Source: Agriotes lineatus
Lineage: Eukaryota; Arthropoda; Insecta; Coleoptera; Elateridae
Assembly (NCBI GenBank): GCA_940337035.1
Contig: CALNHX010003305.1
Span: 1 to 64,000, forward strand
Direction: 5' to 3'
Length of the DNA stretch: 64,000 nucleotides
Part shown: positions 1 through 12,597 of the stretch, piece by piece
Layout: every line of letters begins with the position of its first letter
Position numbering within the stretch: position 1 is the first letter of the stretch
Position numbers and translations under genes: made by a program
Notes under the pieces: generated by a model
What the model was told of the DNA's origin: nothing
The model's database searches: none
Seen by the model: the letters and a program-made list of their open reading frames with translations, nothing else

Positions 1-274
1 GAAATGATAGCCAAAACGTCTCAGATCGTCCGTCAGAGCTTTTACAGGCTCTAGATGCCATTTTGTCTACTTCTAAAACAGTAGGTGCCATTCCGATGCA
101 TTTAAAGTTAGTTTACAGTTGTTTGTGTACAGTCTTTAGAATTCTGCAATTACTGTCTATTAATTATAATATGTTACATTCTGCTAGTAGCATTCTGAGG
201 CCATTATGCAATCGTGTTCAAACACCGAAATAGTGCTACTAAAATAAAAAAAATCTAAGAGCGTTTCTACTATC
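1..274 (+). repeat. Class A monomer (example)
   Basis: Representative class A unit of 274 bp. Diagnostic variants: atagccaaaacgtctcagatcg at the start, gagcttttacaggctctagatgcc, ccgatgcatttaaag, gtttacagttgtttgtgtacag, tctttagaattctgc, attaattataat, ttctgctagtagcattctg, gcaatcgtgttc, gtgctact followed by a longer A tract, and the short 3' link ctactatcg. The position that reads gtttaaag in class B reads gtttacag here, so this monomer lacks the TTAA used as a transposon target elsewhere. Confidence 0.9.
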
Positions 275-553
275 GAAATGATACCCAAAACGTGTCAGAC
301 CGTCCGTAAGAGCGTTTACAGGCTCTAGCATTCCATTTTGTCTACTTCTAAAACAGTAGGTGCCATTTCGATGTATTTAAAGTTAGTTTAAAGTTGTTTC
401 CGTACAGTCTTTAGCATTCTACAATTACTGTCTATTAACTATAATATGTTACATACTGCTAGTAAGATTCTGAGGCCATTATGCAGTCCCGCTCAGACAC
501 CGAAATAGTACTACTAAAATAAAAAATCTAAGAGCGTTTCTACATCTACAATC
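275..553 (+). repeat. Class B monomer (example)
   Basis: Representative class B unit of 279 bp. Diagnostic variants: atacccaaaacgtgtcagacc, cgtaagagcg, ctagcattcc, catttcgatgtatttaaag, gtttaaagttgtttc, attaactataat, acatactgctagtaagattctg, gcagtcccgctc, gtactact with a shorter A tract, and the longer 3' link ctacatctacaatcg. The longer link explains most of the 5-bp length difference from class A. This is the most frequent class through the window and the class that received the transposon at 12533. Confidence 0.9.
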
Positions 554-1111
554 GAAATGATACCCAAAACGTGTCAGACCGTCCGTAAGAGCGTTTACAG
601 GCTCTAGCATTCCATTTTGTCTACTTCTAAAACAGTAGGTGCCATTTCGATGTATTTAAAGTTAGTTTACAGTTGTTTCTGTACAGTCTTTAGCATTCTG
701 CAATTACTGTCTATTAACTATAATATGTTACATACTGCTAGTAAGATTCTGAGGCCATTATGCAGTCCCGCTCAGACACCGAAATAGTACTACTAAAATA
801 AAAAATCTAAGAGCGTTTCTACATCTACAATCGAAATGATAGCCAAAATGTCTCAGACCGTCCGTCAGAGCGTTTACAGGCTCTAGCATGCCATTTTGTC
901 TACTTCTAAAACAGTAGGTGCCATTTCGATGTATTTAAAGTTAGTTTAAAGTTGTTTCTGTACAGTCTTTAGCATTCTACAATTACTGTCTATTAACTAT
1001 AATATGTTACATACTGCTAGTAAGATTCTGAGGCCATTATGCAGTCCCGCTCAGACACCGAAATAGTACTACTAAAATAAAAAATCTAAGAGCGTTTCTA
1101 CATCTACAATC

Positions 1112-1386
1112 GAAATGATAGCCAAAATGTCTCAGACCGTCCGTCAGAGCGTTTACAGGCTCTAGCATGCCATTTTGTCTACTTCTAAAACAGTAGATGC
1201 CATTCCGATCCATTTAAAGTTAGTTTACAGTTGTTTCTGTACAGTCTTTAGCATTCTGCAGTTACTGTTTATTAATTATAATATGTTACATTCTGCGAGT
1301 AGCATTCTGAAGCCATTATGCAGTCGTGTTCAGACACCGAAATAGTGCTACTAAAATAAAAAAAATCTAAGAGCGTTTCTACTATC
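1112..1386 (+). repeat. Class C monomer (example)
   Basis: Representative class C unit of 275 bp. Diagnostic variants: cagtagatgccattccgatcc, gcattctgcagttactgtttatt, attctgcgagtagcattctgaagcc, then gcagtcgtgttc and the short link ctactatcg. It starts with the same atagcc block as class A, so A and C appear to be alternative partners of class B. Class C is common at 1-10 kb and again at 52-62 kb. A hybrid form (class C front, class A gctagtag back) occurs in the pentamer blocks at 20-32 kb and in part of 41-46 kb. Confidence 0.88.
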
Positions 1387-3042
1387 GAAATGATACCCAA
1401 AACGTGTCAGACCGTCCGTAAGAGCGTTTACAGGCTCTAGCATTCCATTTTGTCTACTTCTAAAACAGTAGGTGCCATTTCGATGTATTTAAAGTTAGTT
1501 TAAAGTTGTTTCTGTACAGTCTTTAGCATTCTGCAATTACTGTCTATTAACTATAATATGTTACATACTGCTAGTAAGATTCTGAGGCCATTATGCAGTC
1601 TCGCTCAGACATCGAAATAGTACTACTAAAATAAAAAATCTACAATCGAACTGATAGCCAAATCGTCTCAGATCGTCCGTCAGACCTTTTACAGGCTCTA
1701 GATGCCATTTTGTCTACTTCTAAAACAGTAGGTGCCATTCCGATGCATTTAAAGTTAGTTTACAGTTGTTTGTGTACAGTCTTTAGAATTCTGCAATTAC
1801 TGTCTATTAATTATAATATGTTACATTCTGCTAGTAGCATTCTGAGGCCATTATGCAATCGTGTTCAAACACCGAAATAGTGCTACTAAAATAAAAAAAA
1901 TCTAAGAGCGTTTCTACTATCGAAATGATACCCAAAACGTGTCAGACCGTCCGTAAGAGCGTTTACAGGCTCTAGCATTCCATTTTGTCTACTTCTAAAA
2001 CAGTAGGTGCCATTTGGATGTATTTAAAGTTAGTTTAAAGTTGTTTCTGTACAGTCTTTAGAATTCTGCAATTACTGTCTATTAACTATAATATGTTACA
2101 TACTGCTAGTAGGATTCAGAGGCCATTATGCAGTCCCGCTCAGACACCGAAATAGTACTACTAAAATAAAAAATCTAAGAGCGTTTCTACATCTACAATC
2201 GAAATGATAGCCAAAATGTCTCAGACCGTCCGTCAGAGCGTTTACAGGCTCTAGCATGCCATTTTGTCTACTTCTAAAACAGTAGATGCCATTCCGATCC
2301 ATTTAAAGTTAGTTTACAGTTGTTTCTGTACAGTCTTTAGCATTCTGCAGTTACTGTTTATTAATTATAATATGTTACATTCTGCGAGTAGCATTCCGAA
2401 GCCATTATGCAGTCGTGTTCAGACACCGAAATAGTGCTACTAAAATAAAAAAAATCTAAGAGCGTTTCTACTATCGAAATGATACCCAAAACGTGTCAGC
2501 CCGTCCGTAAGAGCGTTTACAGGCTCTAGCATTCCATTTTGTCTACTTCTAAAACAGTAGGTGCCATTTGGATGTATTTAAAGTTAGTTTAAAGTTGTTT
2601 CTGTACAGTCTTTAGAATTCTGCAATTACTGTCTATTAATTATAATATGTTACATACTGCTAGTAGCATTCTGAGGCCATTATGCAATCGTGTTCAGACA
2701 CCGAAATAGTGCTACTAAATTAAAAAAAAATCTAAGAGCGTTTCTACTATCGAAATGATACCCAAAACGTGTCAGACCGTCCGTAAGAGCGTTTACAGGC
2801 TCTAGCACTCCATTTTGTCTACTTCTAAAACAGTAGGTGCCATTTCGATGTATTTAAAGTTTGTTTTAAAGTTGTTTCTGTACAGTCTTTAGCATTCTGC
2901 AATTACTGTCTATTAACTATAATATGTTACATACTGCTAGTAAGATTCTGAGGCCATTATGCAGTCCCGCTCAGACACCGAAATAGTACTACTAAAATAA
3001 AAATCTAAGAGCGTTTCTACATCTACAATCGAAATGATAGCC

Positions 3043-4700
3043 AAAACGTCTCAGATCGTCCGTCAGAGCGTTTACAGGCTCTAGCATGCCATTTTGTCAA
3101 CTTCTAAAACAGTAGATGCCATTCCGATCCATTTAAAGTTAGTTTACAGTTGTTTCTGTACAGTCTTTAGCATTCTGCAGTTACTGTTTATTAATTATAA
3201 TATGTTACATTCTGCGAGTAACATTCTGAAGCCATTATGCAGTCGTGTTCAGACACCGAAATAGTGCTACTAAAATAAAAAAAATCTAAGAGCGTTTCTA
3301 CTATCGAAATGAAACCCAAAACGTGTCAGACCGTCCGTAAGAGCGTTTACAGGCTCTAGCATTCCATTTTGTCTACTTCTAAAACAGTAGGTGCCATTTC
3401 GATGTATTTAAAGTTAGTTTAAAGTTGTTTCTGTACAATCTTTAGCATTCTGCAATTACTGTCTATTAACTATAATATGTTACATACTGCTAGTAAGATT
3501 CTGAGGCCATTATGCAGTCCCGCTCAGACACCGAAATAGTACTACTAAAATAAAAAATCTAAGAGCGTTTCTACATCTACAATCGAAATGATAGCCAAAA
3601 CGTCTCGGATCATCCGTCAGAGCTTTTACAGGCTCTAGCATGCTATTTTGTCAACTTCTAAAACAGTAGATGCCATTCCGATCCCTTTAAAGTTAGTTTA
3701 CAGTTGTTTCTGTACAGTCTTTAGCATTCTGCAATTACTGTCTATTAACTATAATATGTTACATACTGCTAGTAAGATTCTGAGGCCATTATGCAGTCCC
3801 GCTCAGACATCGAAATAGTACTACTAAAATAAAAAATCTAAGAGCGTTTCTACATCTACAATCGAACTGATAGCCAAAACGTCTCAGATCGTCCGTCAGA
3901 CCTTTTACAGGCTCTAGCATGCCATTTTGTCAACTTCTAAAACAGTAGATGCCATTCCGATCCATTTAAAGTTAGTTTACAGTTGTTTCTGTACAGTCTT
4001 TAGCATTCTGCAGTTACTGTTTATTAATTATAATATGTTACATTCTGCGAGTAACATTCTGAAGCCATTATGCAGTCGTGTTCAGACACCGAAATAGTGC
4101 TACTAAAATAAAAAAAATCTAAGAGCGTTTCTACTATCGAAATGAAACCCAAAACGTGTCAGACCGTCCGTAAGAGCGTTTACAGGCTCTAGCATTCCAT
4201 TTTGTCTACTTCTAAAACAGTAGGTGCCATTTCGATGTATTTAAAGTTAGTTTAAAGTTGTTTCTGTACAGTCTTTAGCATTCTGCAATTACTGTCTATT
4301 AACTATAATATGTTACATACTGCTAGTAAGATTCTGAGGTCATTATGCGTCCCGCTCAGACACCGAAATAGTACTACTAAAATAAAAAATCTAAGAGCGT
4401 TTCTACATCTACAATCGAAATGATAGCCAAAACGTCTCGGATCATCCGTCAGAGCTTTTACAGGCTCTAGCATGCTATTTTGTCAACTTCTAAAACAGTA
4501 GATGCCATTCCGATCCCTTTAAAGTTAGTTTACAGTTGTTTCTGTACAGTCTTTAGCATTCTGCAGTTACTGTTTATTAATTATAATATGTTACAATCTG
4601 CGAGTAACATTCTGAAGCCATTATGCAATCGTGTTCAGACACCGAAATAGTGCTACTAAAATAAAAAAAATCTAAGAGCGTTTCTACTATCGAAATGATA
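3043..4700 (+). repeat. Trimer higher-order repeat, about 833 bp, two copies
   Basis: Three-monomer unit repeated in tandem. Rare markers recur at 832-833 bp spacing: gaaatgaaaccc at about 3307 and 4140, cgtctcggatcatccg at 3601 and 4433, and ccgatccctttaaag at about 3678 and 4510. The one-base difference comes from a small deletion in the second copy (tgcgtcccg near 4346). The second copy degrades after about 4600, where monomer classes are reshuffled. Confidence 0.83.
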
Positions 4701-6354
4701 CCCAAAACGTGTCAGACCGTCCGTAAGAGCGTTTACAGGCTCTAGCATTCCATTTTGTCTACTTCTAAAACAGTAGGTGCCATTTCGATGTATTTAAAGT
4801 TAGTTTAAAGTTGTTTCCGTAAAGTCTTTAGCATTCTGCAGTTACTGTTTATTAATTATAATATGTTACATTTTGCGAGTAGCATTCTGAAGCCATTATG
4901 CAGTCGTGTTCAGACACCGAAATAGTGCTACTAAAATAAAAAAAATCTAAGAGCGTTTCTACTATCGAAATGATACCCAAAACGTGTCAGACCGTCCGTA
5001 AGAGCGTTTACAGGCTCTAGCATTCCATTTCGTCTACTTCTAAAACAGTAGGTGCCATTTCGATGTATTTAAAGTTAGTTTAAAGTTGTTTCTGTACAGT
5101 CTTTAGCATTCTGCAATTACTGTCTATTAACTATAATATGTTACATACTGCTAGTAAGATTCTGAGGCCATTATGCAGTCCCGCTCAGACATCGAAATAG
5201 TACTACTAAAATAAAAAATCTAAGAGCGTTTCTACATCTACAATCGAACTGATAGCCAAAACGTCTCAGATCGTCCGTCAGACCTTTTACAGGCTCTAGA
5301 TGCCATTTTGTCTACTTCTAAAACAGTAGGTGCTATTCCGATGCATTTAAAGTTAGTTTACAGTTGTTTGTGTACAGTCTTTAGAATTCTGCAATTACTG
5401 TCTAATAATTATAATATGTTACATTCTGCTAGTAGCATTCTGAGGCCATTATGCAATCGTGTTCAAACACCGAAATAGTGCTACTAAAATAAAAAAAAAT
5501 CTAAGAGCGTTTCTACTATCGAAATGATACCCAAAACGTGTCAGACCGTCCGTAAGAGCGTTTACAGGCTCTAGCATTCCATTTTGTCTACTTCTAAAAC
5601 AGTAGGTGCCATTTCGATGTAGTTAAAATTAGTTTAAAGTTGTTTCTGTACAGTCTTTAGCATTCTGCAATTACTGTCTATTAACTATAATATGTTACAT
5701 ACTGCTAGTAAGATTCTGAGGCCATTATGCAGTCCCGCTCAGACACCGAAATAGTACTACTAAAATAAAAAATCTAAGAGCGTTTCTACATCTACAATCG
5801 AAATGATAGCCAAAATGTCTCAGACCGTCCGTCAGAGCTTTTACAGGCTCTAGCATGCCATTTTGTCTACTTCTAAAACAGTAGATGCCATTCCGATCCA
5901 TTTAAAGTTAGTTTACAGTTGTTTCTGTACAGTCTTTAGCATGCTGCAGTTACTGTTTATTAATTATAATATGTTACATTCTGCGAGTAGCATTCCGAAG
6001 CCATTATGCAGTCGTGTTCAGACACCGAAATAGTGCTACTAAAATAAAAAAAATCTAAGAGCGTTTCTACTATCGAAATGATACCCAAAACGTGTCAGAC
6101 CGTCCGTAAGAGCGTTTACAGGCTCTAGCATTCCATTTTGTCTACTTCTAAAACAGTAGGTGCCATTTCGATGTATTTAAAGTTAGTTTAAAGTTGTTTC
6201 TGTACAGTCTTTAGCATTCTGCAAATTACTGTCTATTAACTATAATATGTTACAAACTGCTAGTAAGATTCTGAGGCCATTATGCAGTCCCGCTCAGACA
6301 CTGAAATAGTACTACTAAAATAAAAACTCTAAGAGCGTTTCTACATCTTCAATC

Positions 6355-8960
6355 GAAATGATAGCCAAAACGTCTCAGATCGTCCGTCAGAGCTTTTACA
6401 GGCTCTAGATGCCATTTTGTCTACTTCTAAAACAGTAGGTGCCATTCCGATGCATTTAAAGTTAGTTTACAGTTGTTTGTGTACAGTCTTTAGAATTCTG
6501 CAATTACTGTCTATTAATTATAATATGTTACATTCTGCTAGTAGCATTCTGAGGCCATTATGCAATCGTGTTCAAACACCGAAATAGTGCTACTAAAATA
6601 AAAAAAATCTAAGAGCGTTTCTACTATCGAAATGATACCCAAAACGTGTCAGACCGTCCGTAAGAGCGTTTACAGGCTCTAGCATTCCATTTTGTCTACT
6701 TCTAAAACAGTAGGTGCCATTTCGATGTATTTAAAGTTAGTTTAAAGTTGTTTCCGTACAGTCTTTAGCATTCTACAATTACTGTCTATTAACTATAATA
6801 TGTTACATACTGCTAGTAAGATTCTGAGGCCATTATGCAGTCCCGCTCAGACACCGAAATAGTACTACTAAAATAAAAAATCTAAGAGCGTTTCTACATC
6901 TACAATCGAAATGATACCCAAAACGTGTCAGACCGTCCGTAAGAGCGTTTACAGGCTCTAGCATTCCATTTTGTCTACTTCTAAAACAGTAGGTGCCATT
7001 TCGATGTATTTAAAGTTAGTTTACAGTTGTTTCTGTACAGTCTTTAGCATTCTGCAATTACTGTCTATTAACTATAATATGTTACATACTGCTAGTAATA
7101 TTCTGAGGCCATTATGCAGTCCCGCTCAGACACCGAAATAGTACTACTAAAATAAAAAATCTAAGAGCGTTTCTACATCTACAATCGAAATGATAGCCAA
7201 AATGTCTCAGACCGTCCGTCAGAGCGTTTACAGGCTCTAGCATGCCATTTTGTCTACTTCTAAAACAGTAGGTGCCATTTCGATGTATTTAAAGTTAGTT
7301 TAAAGTTGTTTCTGTACAGTCTTTAGCATTCTACAATTACTGTCTATTAACTATAATATGTTACATACTGCTAGTAAGATTCTGAGGCCATTATGCAGTC
7401 CCGCTCTGACACCGAAATAGTACTACTAAAATAAAAAATCTAAGAGCGTTTCTACATCTACAATCGAAATGATAGCCAAAATGTCTCAGACCGTCCGTCA
7501 GAGCGTTTACAGGCTCTAGCATGCCATTTTGTCTACTTCTAAAACAGTAGATGCCATTCCGATCCATTTAAAGTTAGTTTACAGTTGTTTCTGTACAGTC
7601 TTTAGCATTCTGCAGTTACTGTTTATTAATTATAATATGTTACATTCTGCGAGTAGCATTCTGAAGCCATTATGCAGTCGTGTTCAGACACCGAAATAGT
7701 GCTACTAAAATAAAAAAAATCTAAGAGCGTTTCTACTAACGAAATGATACCCAAAACGTGTCAGACCGTCCGTAAGAGCGTTTACAGGCTCTAGCATTCC
7801 ATTTTGTCTACTTCTAAAACAGTAGGTGCCATTTCGATGTATTTAAAGTTAGTTTAAAGTTGTTTCTGTACAGTCTTTAGCATTCTGCAATTACTGTCTA
7901 TTAACTATAATATGTTACATACTGCTAGTAAGATTCTGAGGCCATTATGCAGTCTCGCTCAGACATCGAAATAGTACTACTAAAATAAAAAATCTACAAT
8001 CGAACTGATAGCCAAATCGTCTCAGATCGTCCGTCAGACCTTTTACAGGCTCTAGATGCCATTTTGTCTACTTCTAAAACAGTAGGTGCCATTCCGATGC
8101 ATTTAAAGTTAGTTTACAGTTGTTTGTGTACAGTCTTTAGAATTCTGCAATTACTGTCTATTAATTATAATATGTTACATTCTGCTAGTAGCATTCTGAG
8201 GCCATTATGCAATCGTGTTCAAACACCGAAATAGTGCTACTAAAATAAAAAAAAATCTAAGAGCGTTTCTACTATCGAAATGATACCCAAAACGTGTCAG
8301 ACCGTCCGTAAGAGCGTTTACAGGCTCTAGCATTCCATTTTGTCTACTTCTAAAACAGTAGGTGCCATTTCGATTTAGTTAAAATTAGTTTAAAGTTGTT
8401 TCTGTACAGTCTTTAGCATTCTGCAATTACTGTCTATTAACTATAATATGTTACATACTGCTAGTAGGATTCAGAGGCCATTATGCAGTCCCGCTCAGAC
8501 ACCGAAATAGTACTACTAAAATAAAAAATCTAAGAGCGTTTCTACATCTACAATCGAAATGATAGCCAAAATGTCTCAGACCGTCCGTCAAAGCGTTTAC
8601 AGGCTCTAGCATGCCATTTTGTCTACTTCTAAAACAGTAGATGCCATTCCGATCCATTTAAAGTTAGTTTACAGTTGTTTCTGTACAGTCTTTAGCATTC
8701 TGCAGTTACTGTTTATTAATTATAATATGTTACATTCTGCGAGTAGCATTCCGAAGCCATTATGCAGTCGTGTTCAGACACCGAAATAGTGCTACTAAAA
8801 TAAAAAAAATGTAAGAGCGTTTCTACTATCGAAATGATACCCAAAACGTGTCAGACCGTCCGTAAGAGCGTTTACAGGCTCTAGCATTCAATTTTGTCTA
8901 TTTCTACAACAGTAGGTGCCATTTCGATGTATTTAAAGTTAGTTTAAAGTTGTTTCTGTA
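6355..8960 (+). repeat. Segmental duplication, copy 2 (offset 6354)
   Basis: Partner of 1-2610. About nine consecutive monomers follow the same order of classes and share private variants. The cgatttagttaaaatt variant near 8372 is absent from copy 1, but a close relative (cgatgtagttaaaatt) is seen near 5614, so conversion or shuffling with a neighbour has acted after duplication. The right edge is near 8960, where copy 1 switches to attaattataat and agtagcattctg while copy 2 keeps class B sequence. Confidence 0.86.
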
Positions 8961-10490
8961 CAGTCTTTAGCATTCTGCAATTACTGTCTATTAACTATAA
9001 TATGTTACATACTGCTAGTAAGATTCTGAGGCCATTATGCAGTCCCGCTCAGACACCGAAATAGTACTACTAAAATAAAAAATCTAAGAGCGTTTCTACA
9101 TCTACAATCGAAATGATAGCCAAAACGTCTCAGATCGTCCGTCAGAGCTTTTACAGGCTCTAGATGCCATTTTGTCTACTTCTAAAACAGTAGGTGCCAT
9201 TCCGATGCATTTAAAGTTAGTTTACAGTTGTTTGTGTACAGTCTTTAGAATTCTGCAATTACTGTCTATTAATTATAATATGTTACATTCTGCTAGTAGC
9301 ATTCTGAGGCCATTATACAATCGTGTTCAAACACCGAAATAGTGCTACTAAAATAAAAAAAATTTAAGAGCGTTTCTACTATCGAAATGATACCCAAAAC
9401 GTGTCAGACCGCCCGTAAGAGCGTTTACAGGCTCTAGCATTCCATTTTGTCTACTTCTAAAACAGTAGGTGCCATTTCGATGTATTTAAAGTTAGTTTAA
9501 AGTTGTTTCTGTACAGTCTTTAGCATTCTGCAATTACTCTCTATTAACTATAATATGTTACATACTGCTAGTAAGATTCTGAGGCCATTATGCAGTCCCG
9601 CTCAGACACCGAAATAGTACTACTAAAATAAAAAATCTAAGAGCGTTTCTACATCTACAATCGAAATGATAGCCAAAACGTCTCAGACAGTCCGTCAGAG
9701 CGTTTACAGGCTCTAGCATGCCATTTTCTCTACTTCTAAAACAGTAGCTGCCATTCCGATCCATTTAAAGTTAGTTTACAGTTGTTACTGTACAGTCTTT
9801 AGCATTCTGCAGTTACTGTTTATTAATTATAATATGTTACATTCTGCGAGTAGCATTCTGAAGCCATTATGCAGTCGTGTTCAGACACCGAAATAGTGCT
9901 ACTAAAATAAAAAAAATCTAAGAGCGTTTCTACTATCGAAATGATACCCAAAACGTGTCAGACCGTCCGTAAGAGCGTTTACAGGCTCTAGCATTCCATT
10001 TTGTCTACTTCTAAAACAGTAGGTGCCATTTCGATGTATTTAAAGTTAGTTTAAAGTTGTTTCTGTACAGTCTTTAGCATTCTGCAATTACTGTCTATTA
10101 ACTATAATATGTTACATACTGCTAGTAAGATTCTGAGGCCATTATGCAGTCCCGCTCAGACACCGAAATAGTACTACTAAAATAAAAAAACTAAGAGCGT
10201 TTCTACATCTACAATCGAAATGATAGCCAAAACGTCTCAGATCGTCCCTCAGAGCTTTTACAGGTTCTAGACGCCATTTTGTCTACTTCTAAAACAGTAG
10301 GTGCCATTCCGATGCTTTTAAAGTTAGTTTACAGTTGTTTGTGTACAGTCTTTAGAATTCTGCAATTACTGTCTATTAATTATAATATGTTACATTCTGC
10401 TAGTAGCATTCTGAGGCCATTATGCAATCGTGTTCAGACACCGAAATAGTGATACTAAAATTAAAAAAATCTAAGAGCGTTTCTACTATC

Positions 10491-10764
10491 GAAATGATAC
10501 CCAAAACGTGTCAGACCGTCCGTCAGAGCGTTTACAGGCTCTAGCATCCCATTATGTTTACTTCTAAAAGAGTAGGTGCCATTTCAATGTATTTAAAGTT
10601 AGTTTAAAGTTGTTTGTGCACAGTCTTTACCATTCTGCAATTACTGTCTATTAATTATAATATGTTACATTCTGCTAGTAGCATTCTGAGGCCATTATGC
10701 AGTCGTGTTCAGACACCGAAATAGTGCTACTAAAATAAAAAAATCTAAGAGCGTTTCTACTATC
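10491..10764 (+). repeat. Class D monomer (example)
   Basis: Representative class D unit of 274 bp. Diagnostic variants: cgtcagagcg after atacccaaaacgtgtcagacc, a catcccattatgtttac block, ctaaaagagtagg instead of ctaaaacagtagg, catttcaatg, gtttgtgcacagtctttacc, gctagtagcattctg, gcagtcgtgttc and the link ctactatcg. Its front resembles class B and its back resembles class A, so it could be an A/B recombinant that later diverged. It appears from about 10.5 kb and is a regular member of the trimer, hexamer and octamer blocks. Confidence 0.87.
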
Positions 10765-12528
10765 GAAATGATACCCAAAACGTGTCAGACCGTCCGTAAG
10801 AGCGTTTACAGGCTCTAGCATTCCATTTTGTCTACTTCTAAAACAGTAGGTGCCATTTCGATGTATTTAAAGTTAGTTTAAAGTTGTTTCTGTACAGTCT
10901 TTAGCATTCTGCAATTACTGTCTATTAACTATAATATGTTACATACTGCTACTAAGATTCTGATGCCATTATGCAGTCCCGCTCAGACACCGAAATAGTA
11001 CTACTAAAATAAAAAATTTAAGAGCGTTTCTACATCTACAATCGAAATGTTAGCCAAAACGTCTCAGATCGTCCGTCAGAGCTTTTACAGGCTCTAGATG
11101 CCATTTTGTCTACTTCTAAAACAGTAAGTGCCATTCCGATGCTTTTAAAGTTAGTTTACAGTTGTTTGTGTACAGTCTTTAGAACTCTGCAATTACTGTC
11201 TATTAATTATAATATGTTACATTCTGCTAGTAGCATTCTGAGGCCATTATGCAATCGTGTTCAGACACCGAAATAGTGATACTAAAATCAAAAAAATCTA
11301 AGAGCGTTTCTACTATCGAAATGATACCCAAAACGTGTCAGACCGTCCGTCAGAGCGTTTACAGGCTCTAGCATCCCATTATGTTTACTTCTAAAAGAGT
11401 AGGTGCCATTTCAATGTATTTAAAGTTAGTTTAAAGTTGTTTGTGCACAGTCTTTACCATTCTGCAATTACTGTCTATTAATTATAATATGTTACATTCT
11501 GCTAGTAGCATTCTGAGGCCATTATGCAGTCGTGTTCAGACACCGAAATAGTGCTACTAAAATAAAAAAATCTAAGAGCGTTTCTACTATCGAAATGATA
11601 CCCAAAACGTGTCAGACCGTCCGTAAGAGCGTTTACAGGCTCTAGCATTCCATTTTGTCTACTTCTAAAACAGTAGGTGCCATTTCGATGTATTTAAAGT
11701 TAGTTTAAAGTTGTTTCTGTACAGTCTTTAGCATTCTGCAATTACTGTCTATTAACTATAATATGTTACATACTGCTACTAACATTCTGAGGCCATTATG
11801 CAGTCCCGCTCAGACACCGAAATAGTACTACTAAAATAAAAAATTTAAGAGCGTTTCTACATCTACAATCGAAATGTTAGCCAAAACGTCTCAGATCGTC
11901 CGTCAGAGCTTTTACAGGCTCTAGATGCCATTTTGTCTACTTCTAAAACAGTAAGTGCCATTCCGATGCTTTTAAAGTTAGTTTACAGTTGTTTGTGTAC
12001 AGTCTTTAAAACTCTGCAATTACTGTCTATTAATTATAATGTTACATTCTGCTAGTAGCATTCTGAGGCCATTATGCAATCGTGTTCAGACACCGAAATA
12101 GTGATACTAAAATTAAAAAAATCTAAGAGCGTTTCTACTATCGAAATGATACCCAAAACGTGTCAGACCGTCCGTCAGAGCGTTTACAGGCTCTAGCATC
12201 CCATTATGTTTACTTCTAAAAGAGTAGGTGCCATTTCAATGTATTTAAAGTTAGTTTAAAGTTGTTTGTGCACAGTCTTTACCATTCTGCAATTACTGTC
12301 TATTAATTATAATATGTTACATTCTGTTAGTAGCATTCTGAGGCCATTATGCAGTCGTGTTCAGACACCGAAATAGTGCTACTAAAATAAAAAATCTAAG
12401 AGCGTTTCTACTATCGAAATGATACCCATAACGTGTCAGACCGTCCGTAAGAGCGTTTACAGGCTCTAGCATTCCATTTTGTCTACTTCTAAAACAGTAG
12501 GTGCCATTTCGATGTATTTAAAGTTAGT

Positions 12529-12532
12529 TTAA
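12529..12532. repeat. Left TTAA target-site duplication
   Basis: TTAA immediately before CCCTAGAA. In intact class B monomers the same place reads agtttaaagttg, so these four bases are the original target. Together with 13446-13449 they form the duplicated site expected of piggyBac insertion. Confidence 0.95.
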
Positions 12533-12546
12533 CCCTAGAACGCATA
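12533..12546 (+). repeat. Left terminal inverted repeat, 14 bp
   Basis: CCCTAGAACGCATA, the exact reverse complement of 13432-13445. The next base breaks the match (C here, G expected). The CCCTAGAA start resembles the classic piggyBac terminus; terminal repeats of 13-17 bp are usual in this superfamily. Confidence 0.94.
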
Positions 12547-12573
12547 CATCTAAGAAAGTTACATTAACGCATA

Positions 12574-12597
12574 TGTGGTGTCGTATACGACACCACA
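12574..12597. repeat. Subterminal 24-bp perfect palindrome
   Basis: A perfect palindrome centred on GTATAC, with 12-bp arms starting TGTGGTGTCGTA. Its core GGTGTCGTATACGACACC (12577-12594) is related to motifs at 13241 and 13411 inside the same element. In piggyBac elements subterminal repeats bind transposase; that role here is inference. Confidence 0.9.

Larger units (their letters stand above)
1..2610 (+). repeat. Segmental duplication, copy 1 (offset 6354)
   Basis: This stretch corresponds to 6355-8960 with a constant offset of 6354 bp, rising to 6355 after one extra A. Monomer starts 275, 554, 833, 1112 and 1387 map onto 6629, 6908, 7187, 7466 and 7741. Both copies carry a rare 18-bp deletion junction (tct joined to acaatcgaactgat) at 1641 and 7995, the rare aggattcagagg variant, and attccgaagcc. 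A few differences occur, mainly near 2015 and 8370. Similarity breaks down near 2620. The left end lies outside the window. Confidence 0.88.
1..12532 (+). repeat. Satellite array, left arm (about 275-279 bp monomers)
   Basis: Continuous head-to-tail satellite DNA in one orientation. Taking GAAATGAT as the monomer start, successive copies begin at 1, 275, 554, 833 and 1112, giving lengths of 274 to 279 bp. Each monomer contains, in order, a ccaaaacg block, a caggctctag block, cttctaaaacagtag, ttaaagttagttta, gtctttag, attactg, an AT-rich ataatatgttaca stretch, gaggccattatgca, gacaccgaaatagt, and an A-rich tract before ctaagagcg. Classes A, B and C dominate to about 10 kb; class D appears after about 10.5 kb. 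There is no gene here: all frames are broken at monomer scale, and indels of 1 to 18 bp between copies shift frames freely. The last bases end at the TTAA where a transposon is inserted. Confidence 0.97.
10205..12532 (+). repeat. Trimer higher-order repeat, 825-827 bp, nearly three copies
   Basis: The class D marker catcccattatg recurs at 10545, 11372 and 12197, spacings of 827 and 825 bp. Each trimer is an A-like monomer, a D monomer and a B monomer; the tactgctactaa variant marks the B monomers. The last copy is interrupted in its B monomer by the transposon at 12533 and resumes at 13446. The ccataacg variant of cccaaaacg at about 12426 is seen only in this last copy within the block, and later near 34534 and 36181. 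Confidence 0.84.
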
